From contig NZ_CP058910.1 of NCBI RefSeq assembly GCF_013415885.1, positions 1,550,001 to 1,614,000 on the forward strand: a stretch of DNA of 64,000 nt, given 5' to 3'. Below, in pieces: positions 44,256-52,831 of the stretch. How positions within the stretch are numbered: position 1 is the first letter of the stretch; every line of letters starts with the position of its first letter. This DNA comes from Halosimplex rubrum. Lineage in GTDB: Archaea; Halobacteriota; Halobacteria; Halobacteriales; Haloarculaceae. The notes below the pieces were generated by a model, which did no database searches, was not told where the DNA came from, and saw nothing but the letters and a program-made list of their open reading frames with translations. A program made the translations under genes and the position numbers.

Positions 44256-45026
44256 ATGGTCGAGGCGTTCGCGGTCGCCAGCGGGAAAGGGGGGACCGGC
44301 AAGACCACGAGCACGCTCGCGCTGGGGATGGCGCTGGCCGAGGAGTACGACGTGACGGTCGTCGACGCCGACATGGGGATGGCGAACCTGCTCTTCCACG
44401 CCGGGCTCGCCGACGTGGAGACGACGCTGCACGACGTGCTCGTCGCGGGGGGCGCGCCGGTCGACGCGGCGGTCTACGAGCGCCACGGGATGCGGGTCGT
44501 CCCCTGCGGGACGAACCTCGCGGACTTCGAGGCGGCCGACCCCGCGCGCCTGCGCGAAGTCGTCGCGGCGCTGGCGGCCGACACCGACGTGCTCCTGCTC
44601 GACTCGGCGGCCACCCTCTCCAGTCGGGCCGCGGTCCTCCCGGTCGTGCTGGCCGACCGGGTGGTCGTGGTCCTCGAACCGACGATCCCCGCGCTGTCGG
44701 ACGGGCTGAAGGTCCAGGAGTACGCCACCTCCTACGGGACCGAGACGGCGGGGATCCTCTTCAACAAGGTCAGAGACGCGGACGCCATCGAGCGCATCGC
44801 GCCGAAGGCCGAGCGGTACTTCGAGGGGCCGACGCTGGCGACCGTGCCGGCCAGCGACCGGGTGCGGGCGGCCCGACGGAACGGCCGGCCGCTGCTCGCC
44901 CACGCGCCCGACAGCGAGCCCGCCAGCGCGTACCGCGAGGCCGCAGCGACGCTGTCGGTCCGCGACGGCGACTCCGGGGCGGTCGCGGACCGCTTCCGCA
45001 GCGCGGTCCTCCCCGAGTCGCCGTGA
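44256..45026 (+). CDS. MinD/ParA-family ATPase
   Basis: 256 residues from ATG 44256. Deviant Walker A ASGKGGTGKTTSTLALGMAL at residues 8-27, then VVDADMGMANLLFHAGL and DVLLLDSAATLSSRAAVLPV. It lacks a clear C-terminal amphipathic helix of bacterial MinD. Haloarchaea have several MinD paralogs acting in cell-surface-structure positioning; no partner is adjacent, so the role is unknown. Its stop codon lies within about 10 bp of the right end of the TnpB element. Confidence 0.85.
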   Translation: MVEAFAVASGKGGTGKTTSTLALGMALAEEYDVTVVDADMGMANLLFHAGLADVETTLHDVLVAGGAPVDAAVYERHGMRVVPCGTNLADFEAADPARLREVVAALAADTDVLLLDSAATLSSRAAVLPVVLADRVVVVLEPTIPALSDGLKVQEYATSYGTETAGILFNKVRDADAIERIAPKAERYFEGPTLATVPASDRVRAARRNGRPLLAHAPDSEPASAYREAAATLSVRDGDSGAVADRFRSAVLPESP

Positions 45027-45029
45027 CAT

Positions 45030-45230
45030 CCTCTCCCGCTACGACCGCGGGACTCCCTACAAGGGAAGTATTGGAGTGAGGTCTCAGGACGAAAATGCCG
45101 TGAGTTTCATCTGTCCGGATCTCGGACTCGGCTCACGGTGTCCTGCGGCGCTGTCACTGGCGCTCCCATCCCGAGGTGAGTCATCGCGGTCCGGTTCCCA
45201 AGGAACGCTCTCTCCCCACGGGTCAACGCG
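45030..45230 (-). ncRNA. possible omegaRNA/reRNA of TnpB
   Basis: TnpB systems commonly encode their guide RNA from the 3' part of tnpB to the right end. Here the expected segment contains the coding tail (SDSAAGHREPSPRSGQMK region) and two hairpins at 45034-45066. The guide would be the flanking sequence just below about 45030, at the end of the MinD-like gene. Boundaries are inferred, not seen. Confidence 0.35.
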
Positions 45231-46316
45231 AGCGGCGACATTCGCACTCGCGTTAATATCTGCTTGGAACTCTGTTACCCAGCATGCACTGTTCGTACAG
45301 TGAAACTCCGCTTGCGATGGTCTTGCGCCGAGATGTCCGCAGGCATGGCATATCTGCGATGTGTATGCCGGATTCACGAACTGAACGGGGATTCCTTCCT
45401 CCCGAGCTTTGTCTTCGATACGCCCGGTAAGTCGAGCGAATGCCCACGTATGCAAGCGGCGGTTCATCCACTTTCCGTAGTCTATAGATTCTCGAATATT
45501 AGTGAGATCTTCCAAAACGATGATGGGATCTTCGAACTGCTGAGCATACTCTACCGCTCGTCGAGACGCTTTCTCAACGATATCGGTGAGCGCGTTTTGG
45601 AAATAGTCCCTTCGCTCGTCGATCTTCTGATCTGCCCCGCGTGTTTCTAACCGTCGAAGCGTCGTGAACATCTCCTTTCGGAGCTGTCGTGCCCGGCCAC
45701 CATCGAACAGCATTGGCTGGGTCGGCTTCCCATCCTGATAGGCACAGCCTGTCAGGAGTTTGGACTCCCCAATATCGAATCCAACTGGGGTTTGATCGGT
45801 TTCCCGATCTACTTCTGGAGCATCGTATTCGACAGTGACGTGTAGCACCCAATTAGTGCGACACTCCTGTAACCGGAATTCGCCAACGGTCATGTTTCCC
45901 TGATACAGGTCGTCCCACAACTCACGCTGTGCTGGATTTATCCGAAGCGGGATCCAGAAACTGTTACCCCATCCGGCTTGCGGAACTCGCCAACAAAATT
46001 CGTGGGTTCGGTCCTTCGATCGGTCGAGTTTCCAGCCTCGGTTCGTGAACCTAACGGGGTGGTCGTCATCTAGTTCAGCGGCAGAATGTGTCTGGCGAAG
46101 CTGTGGGACTCTGGACTTGAGTGCGTCCTTTGCGTATGATGTGAGTCGGTATTCAGTGACGATGTCGTTGACTGCTGACTGTGTCTTTGCTCCGCTTTCG
46201 AATGCCGCTCTCAATGCGCGACGATACGTCGCTGTTGTCCGCTGTAGCCGTCGCTCTTTGTGTGCAGTCGGTGGCGCGAGTGTTGCTTCAAGCGTCTTCG
46301 TGATCGTCTCGCCCAC
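45084..46316 (-). CDS. tnpB: TnpB RNA-guided nuclease (OrfB, IS200/IS605/IS1341)
   Basis: 410 residues. RuvC-like catalytic triad: Asp181 in GFDIGESKLLTG, Glu269 in IIVLEDLTNI, and Asp353 in FQADINASANVA. A zinc ribbon is inserted before the last motif: CHACGHLG and CTNSAC (Cys323, 326, 340, 345). N-terminal helical domain HKERRLQRTTATYRRALRAA. All are intact, so it may be an active guided nuclease that helps element retention. Its guide RNA is expected on the same strand, overlapping the gene 3' end and running past 45050. Confidence 0.95.
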   Translation of the reverse strand: MGETITKTLEATLAPPTAHKERRLQRTTATYRRALRAAFESGAKTQSAVNDIVTEYRLTSYAKDALKSRVPQLRQTHSAAELDDDHPVRFTNRGWKLDRSKDRTHEFCWRVPQAGWGNSFWIPLRINPAQRELWDDLYQGNMTVGEFRLQECRTNWVLHVTVEYDAPEVDRETDQTPVGFDIGESKLLTGCAYQDGKPTQPMLFDGGRARQLRKEMFTTLRRLETRGADQKIDERRDYFQNALTDIVEKASRRAVEYAQQFEDPIIVLEDLTNIRESIDYGKWMNRRLHTWAFARLTGRIEDKAREEGIPVQFVNPAYTSQICHACGHLGARPSQAEFHCTNSACWVTEFQADINASANVAARVDPWGESVPWEPDRDDSPRDGSASDSAAGHREPSPRSGQMKLTAFSS

Positions 46317-46371
46317 AGTAGTACTTTAGACTACATAATAGTTAAATCTAACTAATCACTATTACTGATTG

Positions 46372-46506
46372 ATGCCAAACCTTAATATCGAAGTAGATGA
46401 GGAAGAGTTTGAACGACTTACGGAAATTAAAGAAGCTCACGGCCTAACTTGGCGTGGACTCGTTATTCAGGGAGCACAGAAATTGGATACTGATGGCCCC
46501 CTGTGA
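46372..46506 (+). CDS. 44-residue RHH-like protein divergent from tnpB
   Basis: Frame MPNLNIEVDEEEFERLTEIK continuing with EAHGLTWRGLVIQGAQKL and ending DTDGPL. It has the beta-strand plus two-helix pattern of a ribbon-helix-helix protein. Start codon is about 55 bp from the tnpB start on the opposite strand, with an AT-rich shared promoter region. I recall similar small genes beside haloarchaeal IS1341 elements. It may regulate tnpB. Confidence 0.6.
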   Translation: MPNLNIEVDEEEFERLTEIKEAHGLTWRGLVIQGAQKLDTDGPL

Positions 46507-46692
46507 TGGTGTAGAGGTTTACTTTCGAATCCCACTCCCAAGGATTAGCGTCTAAACGGGTCAATGAAGTCTGATTTCATATCTCTTCTCAGCAGATTGC
46601 TCAATACACAGGAGCGTTTAGAACGGCTAATTACCCCGATTTTCTCGCACTTCCCACTAAGGTTTAACTAGCATTATAAATAATTGGGGTAT

Positions 46693-47025
46693 ATGGATCA
46701 CGCCAATGGTGAAGACATCACGGACAATAACCACTTAGCTGAAGCAATTAACGTGACAAGGGAAGGGAGCGCCCCACCTGGATCAGCTGGCTATGATGAG
46801 CCAGATAGTGCAGGGGCTGGAATGACACTCCGGGATTCGTGTTTCCATGTGGCAATTAACGAACTCCAGAAGATCCATTCTGCCCCACAAGAGAGCCAAG
46901 AAGAAATCAACCGCGTACTGCAGATGCTTCAAGAGGCACAAAACGCAGACAATGAAAGACGTGCCCGTGTTATGGCGAAGGCTCACGAACTCCTACAGGA
47001 TGTGTGGGTACCACCGGAGCAGTAA
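46693..47025 (+). CDS. small hypothetical protein of the AT-rich island
   Basis: 110 residues from ATG 46693 (MDHANGEDITDNNHLAEAIN). The second half is a likely coiled helix (QESQEEINRVLQMLQEAQNA; NERRARVMAKAHELLQD). A TATA-like GGTTTAAC is about 27 bp upstream. No known family. Lower GC than the chromosome suggests it arrived with the island. Confidence 0.5.
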   Translation: MDHANGEDITDNNHLAEAINVTREGSAPPGSAGYDEPDSAGAGMTLRDSCFHVAINELQKIHSAPQESQEEINRVLQMLQEAQNADNERRARVMAKAHELLQDVWVPPEQ

Positions 47026-47136
47026 ACGGCCGGCGCAGGCCAGGCACTCATCGCTCAGTACATACCTGCACAGAGCAAATTCAGGAAGCGAAAGACAGGG
47101 TATGTGAACTGCTGTATGACACCCTCAGCTGCTGTC

Positions 47137-48249
47137 CTATCCAAAGAAATCCCGTAATGGTGACGAAGTGTACGCGACTGGCGTTTCGCCAATTAAAATT
47201 AGGACACCAACACTCTCTTCTTCTCCAATAGGAAATCCGACATTTGACCCTGCATCTAGTGTGTAAGTTGCTACTTCACCAATCCGATCTTCGCCTATTG
47301 TTGGTACGACAAGGGCCCCCTGCTCGTCATCTGGTCCTTTCGGTTCTTGTTGTACTTTAGTCACATGTTGTAAAGCACCATACTCTTGCCCTGGCCATCT
47401 GAAAACGACTGCGCGGCTATTCCATACGCCGACTTCACTTTGCGCTATAACATCAAATGAAACCTCCATATTCTCTGTCACCTCAGTTATTTCAATGTCG
47501 TACTGGGGGGCAACAGAAGGTGCGACAGTGAATGACTCCGAACTGCTTACAGTGTCCAGTGTCACCTCCTGTTTGCTGGTCCAATAGTCGCCATGTCTTA
47601 CTCGCCACTGAAGTGTTGAGTCTTCTATGTTAATCGCAGTTTGGGGAGAAGTTTCGCGTACATCCGCGAGATCGACAGATGTCGGGTTCGAAAATTCGAA
47701 TATGATTTCAGATCCCTGTGTGGAACTTGGTGTAGTCCACTCATTGGGTTCAACAGCGACATCAACATCTGAAGGCGGTGAAATAGGAATATCTTCGGCG
47801 GTGTACGTCGTCCCTTCGAGTGGCTCTGAAGCAAATCCCACGAATTCAATTCCTGCGCCGGGTGCAACACCATATGCTCGCTTACCTCTATTCTCATCAG
47901 AAAGTGTCAGGTCAACGTCGGGGATTGTAGACCAAACTTCAACTGCCTCCGTAGCGATAATTCGTTGATCCCCGGTGTTCTGTAGTTCCCACGTCTTTTG
48001 ATTTTGGTCAGGGGGCTCATCGCTCACCTTTTCAACCTGTAACCCCGGCCTCTCCGCTTTCGTGGTTGCTGTTGTGGTATCCGTATTTTGATCTGTTTCA
48101 GATTCTGGTGTTGATGTCGGTGTTTGTTCTGGTGTGTCAACATCGGGTGCTTCTGCTTGGTCGGACTCCAAGATCCCGGAGCATCCTGCTAATGTAGTTG
48201 TTAGTCCGGCTGCGGCAACCAGGAATCGTCTTCTATTCTTATCTTGCAT
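47137..48249 (-). CDS. Tat-exported lipoprotein, unknown function
   Basis: 370 residues from ATG 48249: MQDKNRRRFLVAAAGLTTTL then LAGCSG. This is a twin-arginine signal with a lipobox. A Ser/Thr/Pro/Asp/Glu-rich linker (TPEQTPTSTPESETDQNTDT) precedes a beta-rich region of about 290 residues (WELQNTGDQRIIATEAVEVW; PQYDIEITEVTENMEVSFDV), probably Ig-like modules. It follows the PQQ-propeller gene by about 30 bp on the same strand, likely one operon. AT-rich codon use differs from flanks. Confidence 0.65.
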   Translation of the reverse strand: MQDKNRRRFLVAAAGLTTTLAGCSGILESDQAEAPDVDTPEQTPTSTPESETDQNTDTTTATTKAERPGLQVEKVSDEPPDQNQKTWELQNTGDQRIIATEAVEVWSTIPDVDLTLSDENRGKRAYGVAPGAGIEFVGFASEPLEGTTYTAEDIPISPPSDVDVAVEPNEWTTPSSTQGSEIIFEFSNPTSVDLADVRETSPQTAINIEDSTLQWRVRHGDYWTSKQEVTLDTVSSSESFTVAPSVAPQYDIEITEVTENMEVSFDVIAQSEVGVWNSRAVVFRWPGQEYGALQHVTKVQQEPKGPDDEQGALVVPTIGEDRIGEVATYTLDAGSNVGFPIGEEESVGVLILIGETPVAYTSSPLRDFFG

Positions 48250-48281
48250 ATTGGTAGTTAAGAGGCAGGTGAGAAAAATAT

Positions 48282-49493
48282 TTACTGGAATCCCCAAATA
48301 TCGGGTCCACTGAGAACAAACGCTCTCTCGTTCGTAGCTGCAATATCAACAATTGGGTCATAAAATACACGTTGGCCGGTAAGTTTCCGTGTATTTAGAT
48401 TGTACTGATACATACCGTGTTCAACTTGCGGAAGTAGTGGATTATTTGAGTGTTGATATGGGATGAATACAGAATCGTTAGTTACCTTCGGTCGTTCTAC
48501 GGTCCGTTCATCTATCTGGGTGCCCCACCTGTGCTCACCAGTTCTTGAGTCAAGGATGTGAATTTTACCACTCACTGGATCATCAAACACTATGTGATTA
48601 TTACTCATTGAAATATTATAATCGGGTTCTTTTTCCAAGGTATATTCCCAACTAAGTGTCCCGTCTGTGGGATTAAGACTTACAACTTTCCCTTTTCTAT
48701 CATTATAATTTGTACTGTGAACGAATAACAGGTTATCTCGGGAAAATTTCAGCCAGATAGGACGGCGGTCAGGGTTGAACCGCCACTCTGGATTCCCAGA
48801 TACGCTGTCGAGTGCTACAATGACGCGTTCGTTCGCCTCATTGACTCCTGATAGATAGATGTGGCCTGCGCCTGCTGCCATACGTTGGATGTTGAAATCG
48901 CTTATCCAGGCAAAATCATCAGTTCCCCACTGATAATCTCCTGTACGTGCGTTGTAAGCGAGTAATTCGATTTTATTAGCCTCTCGACAGACAGTTTCAG
49001 TTTCGCCATCCAAGACCGGTATCATATTGATGGGTGATTCGGGCAGTTTTCCCTTGTCCAATACCTCTCCAGTCTCGCGGTCAACAGAGGCGACTGGCTG
49101 TCCATCGGGGTACCGTCCCCCAGCGATAAACACTGTTTCGTCAGTATGTGAGATTGCGTACGGACGTGTGTAGGTCGTGATATCGACCTCCCAGTTGACT
49201 TCGCCCGAATCTGGACTGCGAGAAAAGACACTGCCAGATGTAGTCCAAAGTGTGTTACTATCGGCTATGGCCAATGATTCGCGGTCATATTTATCTCCGG
49301 GATCGTTGCGGCAAAACCGGCAAGAATTGTATGTTTGCTTTGTCCAGGCTGGTTCAAGTTTTGGAGTGATCAAATACTTACTTTGCTCATCTGCACATCC
49401 GGTTTCATGGCAGTAGCCTCGGCCACCAAGATAGCCAGCTCCAAGAACAGTTCCTAGGCTGGCAATCAATGCCCGTCTTGACGGCTTCCACAT
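48282..49493 (-). CDS. exported PQQ-like beta-propeller protein
   Basis: 403 residues. N-terminus MWKPSRRALIASLGTVLGAG carries an RR export signal. Propeller repeats are visible as blades with GxxxW-x-V patterns: LWTTSGSVFSRSPDSGEVNW, VASVDRETGEVL, VIVALDSVSGNPEWRF, VVSLNPTDGTLSWEY and IHILDSRTGEHRWG, so at least six blades. A CRFCRNDPGDK cysteine pair precedes blade 1. It is likely a cell-surface binding or scaffold protein; no PQQ-dehydrogenase catalytic residues are evident. Confidence 0.75.
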   Translation of the reverse strand: MWKPSRRALIASLGTVLGAGYLGGRGYCHETGCADEQSKYLITPKLEPAWTKQTYNSCRFCRNDPGDKYDRESLAIADSNTLWTTSGSVFSRSPDSGEVNWEVDITTYTRPYAISHTDETVFIAGGRYPDGQPVASVDRETGEVLDKGKLPESPINMIPVLDGETETVCREANKIELLAYNARTGDYQWGTDDFAWISDFNIQRMAAGAGHIYLSGVNEANERVIVALDSVSGNPEWRFNPDRRPIWLKFSRDNLLFVHSTNYNDRKGKVVSLNPTDGTLSWEYTLEKEPDYNISMSNNHIVFDDPVSGKIHILDSRTGEHRWGTQIDERTVERPKVTNDSVFIPYQHSNNPLLPQVEHGMYQYNLNTRKLTGQRVFYDPIVDIAATNERAFVLSGPDIWGFQ

Positions 49494-49702
49494 AGTAAAG
49501 AAGCGTAACTCACAAATGATAATTTTAGCGGTGACTCTTTGCTACTTTTCTCGACTCTGTAGGTTTAATTTTGGAGAGTAATGTAATAATTACTTATACA
49601 ATGTCTGGAGTATGATGGTCAATACGTACGTATACCTACTAGCTGATTCATTCTTAACACCTCAGAAATAAACTCGCGTATAGACTTACGAGGCTCTCTT
49701 GT

Positions 49703-50311
49703 TTGAATCAAGAACGGATATCAATAGAAGGGCGACTCCTGCGCTCGCGAGTCGTCGAAGACCCGCGGACCGTCCTCGTCGACGCGCTCGACCGCGAACT
49801 CACGGGCTACGCCGTCTTCGAACCGCAGGACGCGCTCCTGCTCGAAGCGAGCGGCCGCGGCGTCGTCACCTTCCACGCGGGCGTACCGGTCGTCGCCTAC
49901 CACACCGGCACCGACCGCGCCGGACCGCCGGCGCTCGCGGACCTGGCCGCGGAGGGACCGTATCGCCTGCGGCTGTTCGCGCTCGCGCCCGCCGACCTCG
50001 AAGCCGTCAACGACCGGTCCTCGTTCCGGGTCCCGCCCGGTATGGCCGCCGAACGGCTCGCGGGCGACCCGGCGCTGGCCGACCGGACGCGCGAGGCCGC
50101 GCCGGCCGACCGGTCGACTGATACGGCGGGCTCGTCGGGCGGTGCCGACGACGACGCGGCCGGCGACGACGCTGTCGGGTCGGGCGAGCGCCAGCCGGGG
50201 GCCGTCGAGGCGTTCCTCGACGACGCCGAGAAGATCGAGGCGATCCGCGAGCAGGCCCGCACCGAGGCCGCCGAGCGGGCCGACGAGTGGGGCTTCGACG
50301 ACGTGGCCTGA
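49703..50311 (+). CDS. haloarchaeal hypothetical protein at the island boundary
   Basis: 202 residues from TTG 49703. Acidic; the core RLLRSRVVEDPRTVLVDALD, LTGYAVFEPQDALLLEA and GVPVVAYHTG looks like a two-layer alpha/beta domain, and the C-terminus has a coiled segment (AFLDDAEKIEAIREQARTEA). The first 10 codons lie in AT-rich DNA whereas the rest is typical GC-rich chromosome, and no ATG or GTG precedes. The original 5' end may have been lost when the AT-rich island was inserted. Confidence 0.6.
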   Translation: MNQERISIEGRLLRSRVVEDPRTVLVDALDRELTGYAVFEPQDALLLEASGRGVVTFHAGVPVVAYHTGTDRAGPPALADLAAEGPYRLRLFALAPADLEAVNDRSSFRVPPGMAAERLAGDPALADRTREAAPADRSTDTAGSSGGADDDAAGDDAVGSGERQPGAVEAFLDDAEKIEAIREQARTEAAERADEWGFDDVA

Positions 50312-50315
50312 CACC

Positions 50316-50609
50316 CTATTCGACGGCGGGCGCTTCCTCGTCGGGGCGGCCGGGGAGTTCGAGTTCGATCTCCAGCTCGGGGTCGTCGACGCCGTCGAAG
50401 TCGACCTCCAACTCGACGGGTTCGCCGAACGCGAACGGGAGCTCCCACTCGTCGGTCGCGATCGTCAGTTCGTCGCCGTTCTGCAACTGTTCGCCGAGGT
50501 CGACCAGGAACGCGCCGGCCTCGCTCGCGTCGAGGCGGTAGGTCTGTTCGAACTCGCGCCCGCTCCTGATCGTCGTCCGTCCGTCGTCGGATTCGTCCGT
50601 GTCAGACAT
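50316..50609 (-). CDS. amphi-Trp domain protein
   Basis: 97 residues. Features TIRSGREFEQTYRLDASEAG, GEQLQNGDELTIATDEWELP, and FAFGEPVELEVDFDG match the small amphi-Trp domain family (TIGR04354). Function is unknown. Its promoter region carries a perfect TTTAGG-N4-CCTAAA palindrome, so it may be iron-regulated. It is convergent with the 202-residue gene, 4 bp apart. Confidence 0.78.
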   Translation of the reverse strand: MSDTDESDDGRTTIRSGREFEQTYRLDASEAGAFLVDLGEQLQNGDELTIATDEWELPFAFGEPVELEVDFDGVDDPELEIELELPGRPDEEAPAVE

Positions 50610-50660
50610 GGTTCGTGACTTCGACCGCGTGTGACTTCGTACCGGGACTCATCGGAGTCA

Positions 50661-50676
50661 TTTAGGCAAGCCTAAA
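50661..50676. promoter_or_regulatory. iron-box palindrome upstream of the amphi-Trp gene
   Basis: TTTAGGCAAGCCTAAA; the symmetry extends one base each side (A/T). It is 52-67 bp before the ATG at 50609, overlapping an AT-rich TATA-like stretch. Same architecture as the boxes in the siderophore operon. Confidence 0.75.
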
Positions 50677-50737
50677 TCAAAAAGGGTGCGGTTCCGCCCG
50701 GTCGGTGGTCGGGCGAGCCGCGGCCGCGGCTCGCCGG

Positions 50738-51598
50738 TCACGCTCTCCGGACGAGGTGGGTCCGGACCGCCCGCCGACAGGACCGACAGGTCTCGGCGAG
50801 CCGGGCGACCGTCGACAGCACCGGGTAGTCGACCGGCAGTTCGTCGTAACAGAACGCGACGAGGTCGCGGTGGCGCACGCCGGCGTCGGGCGTCTGGTTC
50901 GTCGTCGCCGCCAGCGTCGACTGGCGCTCGCTCGCGAGTTCCTCGCACCGGTCCTCGAACCCCGCCAGCCGCCGGTGGCGCCGGGCCAGCGGGTCGAATC
51001 CGACCTCGCTCAGCGGCGTCTCCTCGGCCTCGGCGATCCACGCGGTCGCCGCCTCGACGAGCGCGACCGCCGACGAGAGCCCGTCGGCCTCCCGGTCGAG
51101 CGCCGCGAGCACGGTTTCGGTCTCGCCCGTGCGCGCCTCGACCGCGCCGAGGACGCCGCGTTTCACCGCCGGCGAGAACGTCGTCTCCGTCGCCGGCGCG
51201 AGCGCCGCCGCGACCGTCCCGGGCAGTTCGGCGCGGAGCGTCTCCGTCAGCGGCTCCGGCTCGTCGATGTCCGCGACGCTGTGGGGACGGACCGTCTCGT
51301 CGAAGGCGGTCCGGACCCGGCGACAGCGGTCGGGCGTCGACGGCGTCCCGGCCCGCCTGCCCCCGCCGGAGACCGCGACTCCCGGCGCGGCCGTCGGCAT
51401 CTCCGTCCCGATCTCGGCGACGCGGTCGGCGAACGCCTCGTAGGCGTCGACCTTCGCGGCGAAGGCGTCCCGTTCCGCCCGGACGCGCTCGCGGGCGCGG
51501 TGGAGGTGGGTGTCCCCCGCCGCGACTCGGTCCGGTCGGACCGGGTCGATCGGTCGCCACCCCGACGACTCGGGGTCGTCGCGCGGTTCAGGTCTCAC
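50738..51598 (-). CDS. DUF7260-like haloarchaeal protein
   Basis: 286 residues, soluble and helical with coiled-coil parts (LHRARERVRAERDAFAAKVD; LARRHRRLAGFEDRCEELAS). C-terminus has a CYDELPVDYPVLSTVARLAE segment with CRSCRRAV. From memory it resembles the haloarchaeal DUF7260 family. It overlaps the stop region of the substrate-binding gene by 11 bp, so it is the last gene of that operon. A link to iron uptake is possible only from position. Confidence 0.6.
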   Translation of the reverse strand: MRPEPRDDPESSGWRPIDPVRPDRVAAGDTHLHRARERVRAERDAFAAKVDAYEAFADRVAEIGTEMPTAAPGVAVSGGGRRAGTPSTPDRCRRVRTAFDETVRPHSVADIDEPEPLTETLRAELPGTVAAALAPATETTFSPAVKRGVLGAVEARTGETETVLAALDREADGLSSAVALVEAATAWIAEAEETPLSEVGFDPLARRHRRLAGFEDRCEELASERQSTLAATTNQTPDAGVRHRDLVAFCYDELPVDYPVLSTVARLAETCRSCRRAVRTHLVRRA

Positions 51599-52829
51599 CG
51601 TTGACGATGTCGGCGACGCGCCCGCGGTCGAACAGCTCCGCGTCGCTCGTTACGTCCCCGAACTCGTCGGGGAACAGCTGTTTCGCGGCCCGTTCGGTGA
51701 GGAACAGGTTGTGGATCGGTCCCTGGTGGAGGTAGCCGCCGCGGTAGACGCGGCCGTTCTGGACGGCGGTGAGTTCGCCGCCGACCGGGTGGTCCTCGAT
51801 AAACTGAACGACGGTGTCGCGGAACTCGGCGGCGGACTTGCGTTCGTGGCCGCGGATCAGCAACACGTCGGGGTCGACCGTGAGGAGGTTCTCGTAGTCG
51901 AGTTCGCCGCGGTTCTCCGTGCTGAGGTTCTCGATGCCGGTGCCGGCGAGCGCGTCGCCGACGCCCAGGTCGCGCCACTGCTTTTTGCTCGTCCCCTTGT
52001 CCGTCAGCCGGTACGGCGAGAACGTCTCGGGTTCGTTCGTGCCCTCGAAGGTGAGCATCACGCTCGGGCGCTCGCCGGCCGGCGGGAGTCGCGTCTGGAC
52101 CCGGGTCAGGAAGTCGTCGTGAAGCCGTCGGAACGCCTCGAAGCGCTCGCGCTCGTCGAAGACGGTCGCCACCGTCTCGAAGGCGTCGTACAGCGAGTAG
52201 TAGCGGTAGTCGTGCCACGAGTCCGACCGGCGGAAGATCAGGTTGCCGACGAACGGCGCGACGTTGCTTCCGATCTCGTCGACGTCCGACTGGTCCCAGT
52301 CGAACCAGTTGACGAGCATCTCCGTGTCGTACAGGTGGACGTCGGCGTCGAGCTCGTAGAACTGCTCTTTCGTCCGGACTTCCGGGTGGCGTTCGAGCGG
52401 TTCCTGGTCGACGCTCACGCCGGGCAACTCGTCGTAGACGTAGGTGTAGTAGCGGTCGGCGCCGCCGCTGCCGAGCATGCCGTCGGCCTGCCCGAGCGCG
52501 ACGGCCATGTCCGCGAACTCCCCGCAGAAGGCGATCCAGTCGCTCGGGACGGCGTCGAACGTCACCTCGCCGGCGGGTTCCATCGTCACCGAGTACGACT
52601 CCGTCGCCGTCGCAGCGTCGCTATCGGTCGATCCCTCGCTCGAAGTGGCCGTCGGCTCCGGCGTCGGGGTGGCCGTCTCCGTCGACTCCCCACCGCGGTC
52701 GTCGGTCGGCGTGGACTCGCCGGCGGTACAGCCGGCCACGAGCCCGCCGCCGACGGCGGCGCCGTATCTCAAGTAGTCGCGTCGCGTCGGTGCCTCGACT
52801 TCGCTCGTCTCGCTGGTGTCCTCGCTCAT
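51588..52829 (-). CDS. ferric-siderophore ABC substrate-binding lipoprotein (paralog 1)
   Basis: 413 residues. Twin-arginine plus lipobox start (TRRDYLRYGAAVGGGLVAGC), a Thr/Ser/Glu/Pro spacer, then a class III binding-protein fold (FepB/BtuF type) with an EVTFDAVPSDWIAFCGEFAD opening. Segments around LYDTEMLVNWFDWDQSDVDE, RYYSLYDAFETVATVF and LFDRGRVADIVNGE at the end recur in the other three paralogs. It follows paralog 2 by 2 bp. Confidence 0.85.
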   Translation of the reverse strand: MSEDTSETSEVEAPTRRDYLRYGAAVGGGLVAGCTAGESTPTDDRGGESTETATPTPEPTATSSEGSTDSDAATATESYSVTMEPAGEVTFDAVPSDWIAFCGEFADMAVALGQADGMLGSGGADRYYTYVYDELPGVSVDQEPLERHPEVRTKEQFYELDADVHLYDTEMLVNWFDWDQSDVDEIGSNVAPFVGNLIFRRSDSWHDYRYYSLYDAFETVATVFDERERFEAFRRLHDDFLTRVQTRLPPAGERPSVMLTFEGTNEPETFSPYRLTDKGTSKKQWRDLGVGDALAGTGIENLSTENRGELDYENLLTVDPDVLLIRGHERKSAAEFRDTVVQFIEDHPVGGELTAVQNGRVYRGGYLHQGPIHNLFLTERAAKQLFPDEFGDVTSDAELFDRGRVADIVNGET

Positions 52830-52831
52830 GA

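Larger units (their letters stand above)
45028..46506. mobile_element. IS1341-type insertion element (TnpB only)
   Basis: A lone tnpB with no tnpA transposase beside it. Beyond its stop codon two hairpins occur: TCCCT-ACA-AGGGA at 45054-45066 and TCCCGC-N7-GCGGGA at 45034-45052. Subterminal hairpins of this kind mark the right end of IS200/IS605-family elements. The left end is not resolved; it should lie near the AT-rich stretch after 46320, which also carries a small divergent gene. Confidence 0.65.
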
